A DNA stretch of 64,000 nucleotides from Tomocerus qinae. Taxonomy: Eukaryota > Arthropoda > Collembola > Entomobryomorpha > Tomoceridae. Location of the stretch: the NCBI GenBank assembly GCA_020055645.1, contig CM034546.1:111817375-111881374 (forward strand), read 5' to 3'. Positions 41,501-55,000 of the stretch are shown here, in pieces; within the stretch, counting starts at the first letter, position 1; each line of letters begins with the position of its first letter. The notes under the pieces were generated by a model. That model worked only from the letters and a program-made list of their open reading frames with translations. It searched no databases and was not told the origin of the DNA. Made by a program: the position numbers and the translations under genes.

Positions 41501-43525
41501 GAGAGAGAGAGAAGGTGTCGTTAAAGAGATTCAGAAGAGGACAGGAAAAGGAAAAGTGAAGAGGCGAGGACAGGAGGAGGACGGAGCGGGTGATATTCAA
41601 TATAGCGGCATAACATCTATGTAAATTTCAATCAGTGAAGGAGTGTAGGGGAATAGACTCATTTGCATTGACTAGATCACCCTTTGGCTTCGGATTTTCT
41701 TGAAATTGAGAGGAAATGCGCCCTATAACAATGTCACATACACCTGCTCTCCTCCCAATACAAATTCCCCGTCCTAACTAGGAGATCAGCACCAAAACGC
41801 TAAACTATGTACACATTAGGTAGCCCAATCTACTTATTTACACATATACCACTCTAACCCTACGATTCTTCCTTCTTTATGTTTACTTTTCCTCCTGGAA
41901 TCATTGCAAACTGGATAAAATCGGAAATAAGTAAAACTTTCTTTGAGCCTTCTGAAGTTGCATATAGGAAAAAAGCGTGATCTTGCACCAGGACTGATAT
42001 TATAGTGTTTCCACTCAACTGAACTGACTAAGATGAGATCTGAGATGTAATACATATGTAATGCAATGTATGTATGAGATGGGTAGGAGAGTGGAATGGA
42101 AACCAAAGAGTTAGAGTGGGTAGACACGCAATATAGATAGATATAGGTGTACAGTTAGACGAGATGTGAGTTTGTGTCTGGTGTGGCCTGTCTCATTGTT
42201 AGTATGCTTTAGCTCCTGACTTCATGTTTCACAGAAGAATAAGAAAGGAACATGAAATGCTGCTGAATTCTAAATGCTCCTGTTACTCTTGCTTCTGTTT
42301 TGACTCTCCTCCTGCTCCCAACTTCTCAGCATTCGTATTTTATATGTACACTTTTCCCTTTGTTTTGCTCAACTTGGAGAGAACTAGTTAGGATGAGAAA
42401 GAGAACTGGATTCCGGTCGAGTTTAAAACGGATTCGGCACTCGGATGAGGTTCTTTGGCTCGGTTGACGTTGTTACGCCCTTATGTCACTCGTGCACTGC
42501 AATACAACCAACAGCAAAGACCTCACATCTTATACTATACAATAATAACAATGTCTTGCATCTCCCATTCAATTCCTTCTACTATCTCTAAGATGCAGTA
42601 GGGAGTACAAACTGATCTTTGTCACAGAAATGCATGGCACAAGACACAGAGTAAGGATACCGAGTTTACCCTAACAATGGATAAGGACTAAATGCATCTA
42701 TTATTAGTATATAGGCACTCTTAGGATATATTCCTAATTTCCTAATGATAGGTATTTATGCGTAGATACTATGCATACCAAAGTATAATAATATACTTAG
42801 AGGAATGCTTGTACCTATAGAGAGTCCCTGATAGATTGCTTGTAAGGTAAGACTTGAAATAAATGTATTTACAGTTTTGGTCATCAGTATTCTACGGAGG
42901 TGTTCTTTTCAACTTCGTTAAACTTGGTAACGATATCCACTACTATTTTTAAGTCTGCTCTGTGACAAATTATCCTTCCGTCCCACTGATATCTCACTGT
43001 ATCAAGAACCTTCAGTTTTTCTTTTCAATTACAAGATCGATTCCACTCCTTCTACAGCAAAAGTAATGCAACTAATGAAAAGAATCAGTACTTCCCGACA
43101 AACTAAATTACGGAACAAACTATGTAACCTTCAACTTTACTTTCATATTAAACTCTATATCCTGTACCTACTGAGTCTATTAGTGTTTATAGTAATTTTA
43201 TTCTGAATTTATCTTCCTATTTTTCCAATCTCACAAAATTCATGAATTAACTTTTGTTCCACATCCGATCAGAGCTCTAATGAAAACAAGTAGGCATTAA
43301 CTACACTATATTTTCTGAAAGGATTAGCATAGATATAGCCGTTACTTTACTTCCCAGAATACTAGAGGTAAGCACTTTCATAAAATTCTTAAAATTATCC
43401 CATCTTGTATATCCCTGTACCCAAGGAATATCTAAAAGGTAAAAAAACTCAATTTATAAAAGAATATACAGATGCAATGTCTCATCAAGCTCTCGACTTT
43501 CATATGAAATCATTCTCTTTCAACC
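35586..43525. other. Non-coding DNA, no gene recognised
   Basis: A 129-codon plus frame at 37175-37564 and a 106-codon minus frame at 37687-38007 are the longest and look like chance. Simple repeats present are an (ATAC)n-like run near 40463-40484 and (GA)n runs near 40032-40048 and 41500-41513. The segment about 40140-40290 is somewhat richer in CG but has no convincing frame or promoter motif. Confidence 0.5.
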
Positions 43526-43637
43526 GAATTGGTCTAAATTGCTTCGAATTGGTCTGAGTTGGTCTAAATTGGTCCGAATTGGTTCGAATTTTTTTAAACT
43601 GGTCAGGTTTGGTCTAAATCGGTGTGAATTGGTTTGG
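43526..43637 (+). repeat. Minisatellite of a 10-bp unit, about 11 copies
   Basis: The unit is close to GAATTGGTCT and repeats in exact 10-base register from 43526 to 43637. Variants include AAATTGCTTC, GAGTTGGTCT, AAATTGGTCC, GAATTGGTTC, AAACTGGTCA, GGTTTGGTCT and AAATCGGTGT. One unit is mostly T. There are no insertions or deletions across the array. The period is near one DNA helical turn, so the GGT core falls on the same face of the helix each time. It lies about 2 kb upstream of the first coding exon found. Confidence 0.9.
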
Positions 43638-45603
43638 AAATGAAATGTGAAATTGTTTTACGTTTTCTCCTATTAAGGGGACGTTTGTCTCTCCGTCGTT
43701 TGAATACGCGCCTGAGTAGGCAAACATACATAGATACATCGACAACTTAGATACACGATAGTAACAACAGAACATCTCTATTTATTGTGATAACGTACAA
43801 AATTTTGTCCCATGCGGTTTTGTTTTAGGTTGTGATTGCCGAAGTAATGTTTCAACAAAAGAATTTCTACTGTTGTGTCGCATGAAATACGATAATTCTG
43901 GGGTGATGCTCAGCTATTTGAAGACAGGTAGCTTTCTTTTGTTAGTCATGCGTGTTTGGCAAGGTTGGAATGTTTCTGCAGTGTTGCGTACATTGCGTTG
44001 AAGAAAATTGAAAATGAAATAACGTGGCATAGCATTAAGAAATGTGACAAGTAATGAAATAAACAGTAACTGGAAATAGAATTTTGTATTTGACTGGCTC
44101 CTTGGTAAATTAGAAACAAAGTAAAAAGGCGTATATTGTGCGGTTGGCTGTATTTATTTTAGTGGGCAACAACAGGCTTCCTGTCATAGAGCGTTAGCGG
44201 GTAATATATAGTTAAAGTCTTCAATGTCATCGCTTTCGGGAGTTGTCGTGCCCACGGACACGCGGACAAACTGAGTGAATCCATTAGCTACTATCTGGTA
44301 TGTAGGAAGAAGTGACAGGATATACGTAACCGCGTGTCGTTTTCTCTTTGAAAGCGGAGAATATGCGTTTAACTATGATTTCACGCTTGTTTGTATGAAA
44401 TATAGGAATAGACTGGTAATTGGTAAGCAGAAGAGGGAGATAATTTGGGTAATCGGTGCACTGAAGAGGGTCATTACAATCTATTTCATTTGGTGTGTTG
44501 CCAGAAGTGGTGACGTGACATACATGCTACAATGAAAGATGTATAACGCGCAGAAAGCCAGAATTCCAAATTCGAGTGTTTACACTTATGTTCTAGCATT
44601 GTGTCATGTGTTGATTGTGGGGCTAATACAGAGGGAGAGAACGTGCATTCATAGACGACACACACACACACGCCGAGACAACTATGCGTAAGTGCTGCTC
44701 CACTCTTCTGTCACATTTCTCCACATTACTTGTCTAATGTACTATGCAGGTTTCGGTTCACTTATTCTGGGCTAATTTTACACGAAATGGAAAAAATCTC
44801 ATTCTCACCACTGATTCACTAAGTAAAATTAACCCGTTCGCTGCACGTTTCACAATACATAAGTGTGCATGCAATAAATATCGGCTTTCGGGATAATAAA
44901 AACTAATTATATGTAGGTTAAATTTTGTAATCTTGGCTCTTGACCTCGTATTTTTGTATATTTAAAGCAAACAACTGTAGCAATCTCATTGGGAATGGTT
45001 ATTCTTCTAATTATTTTATGGTTACGCAGTATACGCTACTACTCAGAATGAGACACAACAATTTTTATAGAGCATAAAAAAGATTGGATGTAATTTTGTA
45101 TTCTATTGCATATTCGTGAAGTAACTTTAAGAGCGTATAATGAAGATTAGTGAAATGTAGAAGGGAAAGACTTGGTTTAATGGAAATTCCCAAACATGTA
45201 GTGTTACGTGAAGGAGAGACATGACCAATAATACATAACGTAAAGAACCTGAACAAAACTCATGCATAATGGAATGGTAAAGTCGAGCTGGCCATTTAGA
45301 TAGCTAATACTCCCTATTATTATACGACAATATAACACAAGTCGGCTGTTAAGATTGTTAGGGTTAAAAATATATGTGGGACGTATAGTGAATATCTAAA
45401 TATGTAGCTATACGGAGCACGTATGCGTAAATGTTGTAACGATATAGGAGATGTTTTCTCAGTAATGTTTGTGTGAGATTCGTATGTAGTGGGAGCGAGA
45501 GAAGAGTAAGAGATTAAAATGGAGAAGGAGAGGGACAGAGAGAGAAAAATTCGAGTGTGCCTGATGAGAATTTTATATCGCGATAAATTAGAGATTCTAG
45601 CTA
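43638..45603. other. Upstream flank of the LRR gene
   Basis: This is the proximal 5' flank of the gene and may contain its 5' UTR and promoter. I could not place a transcription start, and no TATA box at a convincing position stands out. An (AC)7 run lies at 44658-44671. A TAG six bases before ATG 45604 closes the coding frame upstream. The minus-strand frame 45320-45655 is treated as chance. Confidence 0.5.
44658..44671 (+). repeat. (AC)7 dinucleotide run
   Basis: Seven uninterrupted AC units, a simple repeat with no visible function. Confidence 0.85.
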
Positions 45604-46069
45604 ATGATCTGTGCACAGATGTGTGGAACTCGGTGGCACTGCAGAATCTCATCATGGATTCTCATGACGGCCCTCATGACATTTGTTGCGGTCGGAAAGT
45701 TTGCAAACAATGAGACCACGTTGGTACTCCATTATTCAGGCCCACAACAGTCAGACAACTTCATTCAGTGTCACTTCAACCCAATGTGCTACTGCAAATA
45801 CGACCAGCGGACAGAAATTTATGACTCCTTGAGACGACTCTGGCAGCTGGCTGCCTTCAACCAAACCAGCTTTCTCAAGTCCGTTTCTTCCCTCCAAAGA
45901 GACATGAGGAATGATCCGACGACCACTTATTTCATTACCGAGGCTGACCTCACCTCCCTTGCCCAACTCGTCCTTAACTCCTCCACGTCCTCCTCCTATC
46001 CCCCGCCTGAACCAGGACCTGTCTTCGATATTGATTGTGCTGATGTCCCTATGGCACTCATACCCACAG
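45604..46069 (+). CDS. LRR gene, coding exon 1: signal peptide and LRRNT cap
   Basis: Encodes residues 1-155. ATG 45604 is the first in frame after a TAG six bases upstream. A later in-frame ATG at residue 6 would also keep the signal peptide. Cleavage is plausible after AVG at residue 31. The cap cysteines are in CHFNPMCYC (C56, C62, C64) and DIDCADVP (C145). The 80 residues between C64 and C145 are far more than the dozen or so usual in this cap, and include a Ser/Pro-rich tail (NSSTSSSYPPPEPGP). Sequons are at N36, N86 and N125. The donor is ACAG|GTAACC, leaving one base of the next codon. An upstream non-coding exon is possible. Confidence 0.88.
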
Positions 46070-49000
46070 GTAACCAACAAATCTTTTACTATTACACATT
46101 CATATACCCATCAATCCTCTAAGCCTTTTCTAATCTATATTTTACAACCCTTCCTCCCTCCATGATGCAATTTTTTTTCTTTTTTCATTTAAATCCACTT
46201 TTATGCTTTATTCATCACCTAGTACATGTATTTTACAGCCAATATTAGTCTAAATGTACTGTAGTACCAATTGGTCATTAATATAAGAAATTGATGTATT
46301 TACAACCATTTACTACTCTAAATGCACTTTAGTATTAATGTTATAATGTTATAGCAGGTCCCACAAGCTTCCGTTTGAGATTACATGGAACGACTTCTAC
46401 GAGGGAATCACACCTAAAAGACTATACTTCTAAAGGATTCCTACGGCCAGCTAATACTATGTCCAGTCCAATTTAATCATGCAATAACAGCTTAAGATTG
46501 TCTTAACAGTTAACTAACATTAAAGATACCGAAAATTAAACTGATTTGTAAACCAATCGAATAGTCACGATTAGATGTGGCATAAAGGGTAACTCTAAAT
46601 TAATTAAAAACAATCAGTTAATATATTGCATTGGAGGAAGAAGTACTTTTTAGGAATCCTTTATGAGTAACGTCTTTAAGGAGTAATTCCCTCCCTCGTA
46701 GGAATCGGTCCCTGACAGCCCGTTTGAGTGGGTAGATATTTAAATATCTTTCAGTGTCAATCCATCAATACTTTCTATATATTTCCCTATTTTAATTTGG
46801 GTTAAAGTAAAATTATTAGGTACCTAATAATTAAATTACATGCTATACTATGCAAAATATAAAAAAATTATCTCTCCTTAAACTCTAGTTAGATAAATAC
46901 TACATTCACTAAATGCTTTCTTTTACATCAATATTACGTTTCACTTTAGAGTAAAGCTTTTTGTGCGTAAACACATGTTATAAAACCATATTGTGCATTT
47001 TTGTGTTTATTGTATAAGTATTTATGTGCGTGAATAGGAAAGAAATAGTTGTAGTGAGCTTACTAATCTTTATTAGTGGTAGTATTTATAGGTTTATATG
47101 GAAGTGGAATCTGAATTGGGGTTATAAAGCATAGAAAGTGTTAAGGTAAAAGAGAGTTCTGGTGTAAGAATTCTCGTAGATCTTCTCTTATTTAGGAAAG
47201 TATTGTGTAGAAGACTTGACTTGATCTGATCAGATGTAATCGAGAAGGAGGGAAGGAATGAGAAAGTTTATTCCTTTAGTTACATTCCCCATTGAATTCT
47301 TCTTGGGGTTTTTAAGTGTTTTCGTCTCTTTCCGTTTTGTTGTAGAGAATCTGTTACTAGATTAGGATAAAGGAGATTGTAAGCTATCTGGTAAAGATAT
47401 CGGGAAAGTCGGGTCGACTCCAACTCTGGTGTTTCTACATGGGAATGAATAATCTGGTGATGAGCGGGAGGGAATGGAGCGAGTGGGAGTTGCACAAGCC
47501 AAGCGGAAACACAGAATGGCAGAGAGAATCGCACACAATACATGGCGTGTCATGCAGCACTTTTTCCTATCCGAATTATTACACTCGTGGGATTTCATCG
47601 GCCCTTTAACACTCACATTTATTGCCATCGAATAGACCATCTAAATTGGATAAAGGATTCACTCTGCCCTACCGATTTATCCTGTCTAGTCTACATAGCA
47701 GAACTGATCCGGAGAAACGTGTACTACATCAAAATGTATACATTTCTTACAACTGAAACTTTTTTTGCCAGCCGAGTTCCTTTCTTATCCATCTGGATGA
47801 ATACCATACTGCATATAACTCCAGACATACGGAAGATCTATTGTAACTCATTGAAAAGACTGCATACCATTTAGATCATCTTATTATTCAGACACGTTTG
47901 TATACGTACGTCGCAGTAGTGGTTCGAACTATCTAGTATTATACTTTCCTTGGTTTGGTTTCACAAAGGAAACAGGAGGTCAAGTCAAGTAGCCAAAACA
48001 TTCTTTTCGTATTATGCAATGGTTGTATTTTTTGTGTATTTATTATTGTGTTTAAGATTAGATTTATTATAAAAAAGACGGAGAGAGATGACTTTTTTGG
48101 TTGAAAAATGATGTGAACATGATGAATTATTTCAGAATACAACGCCCATGGAGTGATTTCGCATGTAAGTGTGACGGGATCGAAATTAAGCATGCTGGAC
48201 GGCTCTGCCTTTGCTGGTTTGGAGATACAGGGCATTCGCCTCTCTCGGGATCAGCTTTATTTTATTTCAGAATATGCTTTCAGGTATTTGAACTTTTAAT
48301 TTTCCACATTAAACCTCATCAACTCACATGAGTCTTCCCAATCAGAGATGAAAGGGAAAGCGAAGAGCTCTCACAATTTATCTGTCTGTTCTGTCCATTT
48401 TCACTCTAATATCCCTATGTCTGCTTAAACTTTGTTCCTAATAATCCATTGTACCTATTCTCTTGGAAATTTGGAAGTAAGGTCTATAGTATAGTTACCA
48501 GAGTCTATATAGGAGTGTTTAAGTAGAAATTCTACGTATTGGGTATTTCGGAGAAAGTTCACAGAGGATAAAAGAGAGATGTACACATGTTTTATCTGTA
48601 GTACAGTGGCTGCTAGTACTTATGTAATCTAGAAATGTATGTCTACTTGGAGAGAGATATTATTAGGAAAGATCCTGAGGAAAATAAAGCAATCAAAGAA
48701 AGAGGGGAGCTCCATGATGACCAAATTGTGATTGGATTGGATCAAGTCCCGGTTGTTGTTTTTTGTTGTGTAAAAGAATCGGAAGTGATGTGATGCGGTA
48801 CTGTGGTATCCTCCGCACAACATCACATGAGCAATGAGAAAAATGAGCTGAGAAAATGGAACTAACGTAGCAAATATTTCAGTTTACTTTATTTAGTTTT
48901 GCAGTAAACTAACGCAGGGAGGCAAACAAACTCTACCACACCACTTATTGTCAGAAAAACAAAAAATACAGAAGGCTTTCCAGTTCATCGCAAAGGAAAA

Positions 49001-52000
49001 TCCGACCACCTCACTCCTACTACTACTACATACTATACATTAGTTATGTGGCAGAGCAATAGCACTTTCTACCACTCACAAACACAACACTCGGAGTCTG
49101 TTGTGAAAGGAATACAGATACAAGCTGAGATAACAGAGAAAACATAACAGGCTAGTGAGTAATATACATACTATACAGACACAGAAGAGCCAGTTACACA
49201 CGGAGAAAATAAAGTGTCGATTTTCTTGACTCTGTATACAACAAAGCAAGGGATGGAAGGTAAAAGATGTTTAGCGAAACATTGGCGGGCTCTCTTTCCA
49301 CAGATGGTGGAACAGATAAAAAGAGTTATACTGCACACGGAGGTAGTTATATAGCAGTAGTCTAGCAAATGGGAACAGATAGTTTAGAATGTGCAAATGA
49401 AACGTTGTATGTCTACCTACGCTATATAACAGTTGCTCAGTACATTCTAGTACTAGGTGGGTGAACTATCTTTTCCTAGCAAACAAATTACTATATGAAA
49501 TGAGTACAATGAGATGTCTATATGTTGACTTTAGTAGGTAGACACAGTAGCGGAAAGCAAGTATCTACAAATATATTACATTAGATTCGAATATTTTACT
49601 AGTTAGACGGATATATCTACAGAGAGAATAACTGTTACATAATAATAGAACTAAGTCATACTCTCTGCTGGATACAGTCACACACCTTACTGTTACAATA
49701 AGGTTTTGCGTAGTCATACATCGTCGTGCATATTTATGTATCTATGTAACGTATGTACATAGTTTTACATATCTCTAGGTTATGTGAGATAGTTATAGTT
49801 ACTGTGTGTGCATTGCGAATGTTCACCCGGCAGCCTGTGTGCATCGTCTCACTGCCTGGCTTCATGAAGTGAGTGAGGAGAGCAAAAGTTGGAAATTTAT
49901 TAACAGCGTTTTTGGGGAAGCTCTCGAGGGCAACATAACGAACCATAGGGAATATTCCCTTTATGTATAATTCGAGAGAAGTGTTGCCTCCACGTACCTT
50001 ATGGTATCATTCTGCTCTCTCCTCAGTACTGGGGGATCCGATGAGCGCAATATAGAATATGGTCTCGAATAGAATTATGTACTCATAAAGTGGATAATGC
50101 AATAGGAATTTCCTCGTCTTTCTCCTCAACTCACTCAATCCACTCACTCTCTCCACATATACATCCTTTCACTACTTTCTCCCTATATTCCATGTCCGAC
50201 TGACCAGGTAATATCTACTTTTACTCTGCCGCCACCAGTAGTATAAACACAGGAGAAAGCCAACCAGCTAAAGCTATGCGAAAGAATCAAAAAGAAAATG
50301 TTTGCATAGGTACGCTCAAAGTATGCAAGCAGAGAGAAAAGCAAAAACATGCATGCCAGATTATCATATTAAATAGCTACCACTACTCCTACTACTAACA
50401 GCCACTCGTAAAATGAATAATTTTAAACACATACCATACCTTCTACTTAGTAGGACAAATACTGCAAATAGCATCAGTTTACTTCTCTCAAACCTTCCTC
50501 ATCCCAGATATTATGGTGCATTCGTTAAATATACTTACCTTTGTTATAATTGTGATATAGAACACTATTACATAAAGTTACATTTACTTACTTACGCATA
50601 TGCAGATATGCATGTGCTGATTAGAACAAAACACACAATAACTATAACAAGGGTAGTAAATGACGATTAACCCAAAAAATCTAGCTTTTTATGACCTTAT
50701 ACCTTAGTCAACGTAAAAAAATGTATGTGCACATTTCTCATCTATATCTGTTAGAGTTCTTCCTTACCTCTCATAAACACATGAATTAATTTTCGTATTA
50801 TAAAATTTTCTTTAGTCCAAACGCTAACAAAAAAAATTCCATGAATTCTATTATTATAGTTAATAAGAACGTAGATCTAGTGAAGGTTTAGAATAGAGTA
50901 TATTTTAGAATCTAAATGTAAATAAATAAATTATAAGAACTAAGGGAAATCTAAATTATTTGAATAATTAGTTCCTGTAAGCAGTATTTTATAACTTGTG
51001 TAACCTACCATGTAGAAAAGAGAATAAAAATATCCACGATAAGTCTGTCTGTATAAATGTAGAGTTGTGCTTTACTAACTGAAAATTCATGTTTAACGTT
51101 AAGATGTTTTCTTTACCTTTGTTACAGCTCGATGAGCAACTCTCTTACAATGTTGGATTTGTCGGCCAATTTCCTCGATGAAATTCCATTCACTGCCTTC
51201 AAAACACTCAAATTACTTGAGTGGCTCAATCTCAGCAAGTAGGTGAAATAGTCTAATTTTCTTCTTTGGCTCTCTTTAATCTGCACACCACGACTTTCGA
51301 GGCAGCTATAAAGCTTAAATGCTCGGAGGCAGACAGGAAGGCAAAGAACGGAAGCTCTAAGGTTTAACCAAATCAACTCTCTTTCTCTCCGTAGCGTCTT
51401 AGAGAAGCTCAGATTATATTATTACATTACATTATTATAGCTTTATAAATCTCCTTTTCTTCTATCAGCTTGTTTAATGCTACTGAGCAAACGAAACTAC
51501 AACGTGGCAGAGAAAGAGAGGAATATATTATCCAGACATTCTAACTGGCAGACGGAAGAAAGGGAGGTGAAAACCCCGGAAACTGTGCGTAGGTAGATAG
51601 ATTTTAAGATTTAACGTTGGAAGTTGCTAGAATGATACTCTCCTGTAGTTACTCCCCTTATATAGTTGTTAGTTGTGAGTCTGGAATATAAACTATTTTA
51701 TAAATAGGTATTAGCAGTTGGAATTAGAGGAGTGACTACGCAAGGAGCGAAACTAAACTAGTGTATGCATATTTGAAATTAGTGATCTGAGGAAGTTGGT
51801 TAATCCTCCTCGATTTAAATTATAAATGGCGAAAACAGAAAAAGGAGACAGGACAGAAGTTGAGTTTGGTGGTGCTCCTGTTGTGCGGTGAGTTTGTAGT
51901 TAGTCTGAGTGTGGAAAGTTATTTGGGAGTGCGATTAATGTTTTCTTGTGCTGGAGGAAGATGCAGAGCACATATGGATAAAAATGAGCCACCAGCTGTG

Positions 52001-55000
52001 ACCTAACGCCAATTCTGGGCACACGATCCCAATCAATCACTTTGCCTCAAGGTGTTACCTCACCCGTTCGTCCCGATTAATCATCCTTCCTGTCTTCCTT
52101 TATGACTATTTTTATTGGCATTTTCCGGATTCTCGACGTTATTTCTCGGCTCACTTTTGATTTCGGAGATGAAAATGGAATTTAAGCTTTGGCGATTGAT
52201 TCCCATAAACAAATCCATCATCAATATTACAGAAGATAAGTTTTGAGGCTAGGAATAGTGGGAAGGCCACGTAAACGTTTCGGAAACCTCAGTTCCCCAT
52301 TAGCTCTAATTTAATAGAATTTACTAAGCTTACTTACACTAAGAGTACGTGTTCTGTCTGCTGTACCCATTCCAATCTCGTAGTATCACCATAAGAATCA
52401 GTGCCTACACTGAATACTAAGGGAAGTTTCCGCAGAATAAATTCAATCGCATTAAAAATCTCCGTCTTTTCACTACCTGTGCTCAGCAGGAATTAATAAT
52501 GCATTTTTCGAGAAAGGAATAGAGAATGCCAAAATGAATAGTTGATTAGAAGAAGGCATAAGGCACACTGACTGCGTACACTACTTATTATTACTATTAG
52601 GAAAAGAAGAAAACGAGCAGACAAAGGAGAGCACGGCAGTCCGTTGAATAACATGACAATACAAAGCACACTTCTCCAGTCAGTCAGTGTATTGATTTCC
52701 CGAAAATTCAGATGGATTATATAGATAAGGTTGTTACCATGTCTTGTCTTGTCTTGGTTCCGATTGTCTACCAACAATACTCTATGTACATACACAAGTA
52801 GAATCTAGTCCAGTCCAATTTCACTCTGGCGTATGTTACACTACCTACATTAGATATGTGCCCTAATCCAACTTACACCGAGAACTCACGTAATAGAGAA
52901 AGGAGTTCTGTGTATTTGTGGTCAATCTTTAATCTGCTATTCAGTTGATTGGGAGTGAAGTGGACCTGTCGAATTGTTTGGGAGGGGTGAAAGGTGTGTT
53001 CTTCCAGATAGACAATTTTCTGCGGTTACATAGAACCCTCGACCAAAAACTTATGAAATCGTAATGAATGCAAATGAATTATTCATTATGTTCCCGGTGG
53101 GTTCATCGTCAACTCAGCCTTAGTACATTCTATTTCCACGCTCTCCCTACCCGCCTTAGACTTCATCATAATGCGTAGTACTACCTATATAAGCCGAGAC
53201 GATTCCATCCTAATTCTCATAATACAATACACTACTTGAAAAGTTAACCAAAATCAACTGGAGGGGCCGAATCGAGAAGTCTTATTTTACTTCACTAAAC
53301 TTCCTAGGTACATACAAAACAGGTTTAACAATAAGTACTCCTACCAAATATACGAGTCAATGCAACTTACTACAGAAGTGAAGTGAACCAAATTGAAGAT
53401 GCTCCTAACTTTAACTAATGTTCTTAAGTAAAGCTCTACCAGTAAATATATTGTGGTAGACTCAAGTTGATTATACCATAATAGGACTAACAACTACTAG
53501 TGTTTTGTATCAAATCGAATAGTAATAACGAAGTATACATATAATAAGTAGTTCTTCGAGTTGGCTACTTAACTCTTCAGAGATGAAACAAAGTTTTAGT
53601 TTTAGAGAGGGATTTATTCATATGCATCTACTATTTCCTATGCAACTGTCTACAAAATTACGGGCTTCTGTTGTGTTTATATTTATGATAGCTTAATAGG
53701 TGCGTTCGTGACAGTAGTTTATCACGGCATGACATTTGTTTCATAAATCATTATTGCGTGGGTTGGGTACACAGACTGCGTAGATAATACGGATGGTGGA
53801 AGAAGAGGACAGTGAAGATAGTCCTTGGTTCGGTGCGTTTTGACTAATATAAGGACAATAGAATGCTGTTTGGAGGGGGAAGTTGCACCCGAAGACTTAA
53901 AATAGTGGGGCTTTTGTTCTACTGAAGAAATGGAAGAGAAAGACTCATCTGTTCTCCTGTTAGTCCTGTTCCGCTCCTAGAATAGACAGAGTCAACATCA
54001 AAGATGAGAATGAGACAATAGCCGTGATTTGAGGGAGACGGCGGATGTTGATATTATCAGCAGTTGGTTGGGCAAAGCAAGACAGCTCGGCAAGATTGGC
54101 ACAACTTTTTGCCTCAGTAATCAGCTGTGGGCTGACAGATTCCAAAGAGGGTCGAGCCAGACTTCCATGCTTCACTCATTCATCAGATGCTAAATTACTG
54201 ACTTACCCTGGATATCATATACCACAAAGATTCACATTCAGAGATAAAGGATAATTGCAGTTTCTCCATACAATACAGTATAAATAGTATAATTCTCTAT
54301 AAAACTTGTATCTACTATAGTATGAAGTTTTTAGCTGGAACCTTACCTTTTAAATGATTAAGTAAAAGGGTAGTCCATGGATGAATGCAGATAAAGGTAC
54401 ATTATGTATTTTAGGGATATAGATAGGCAATTGATTATGATGTATAATGAAGATGAGCATGATGGTTAACGGAGGAAGAGTAAATAGAATAGCAAAGTGC
54501 TGGGGTCGTGAGTCGTGGCGTGTCTAATAGGTAATGATACGATGAGATGTTGTGAGGAAGTCGTTGATGCTGAAGATGATTTATTGTGGATGCAGTAACC
54601 TTCTCAACTCGGTTTCTGGGGACTGGTTCTCTGTGTCAGCCTCGGTGAGGAAGTTGCTCCTCGCAGCCAACTCTATCGACTCTTTTCCCTACAAATTATT
54701 TCCTTCCTTCCCCCGTCTCTCTTGGCTCGATCTCAGCTCTAATTTCATTCGGAATCTCAGTCAAGACAATCTCCCCCCTAATTTACAGGTTAACTTCGTC
54801 TTATCTTCTTTTCCAATACTCTTCGACACTTGTCTACCACTTGTCTTGTCTATCGCTTTTTTTCTTCTCCCCATCCCTACTATCTATATATAACACTTAT
54901 ACGTAAAATTCATATTACCCTTGTAGTAGTGCATTAGAACTTGGTATGCACATCTGTGCACTATATATAGTGAATTGCCTTTTTAACTTGTGCATGCTTC

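Noticed and set aside
45911..46165. 84-codon plus-strand Pro-rich frame
   Set aside because: Out-of-frame shadow of exon 1, running into intron 1.
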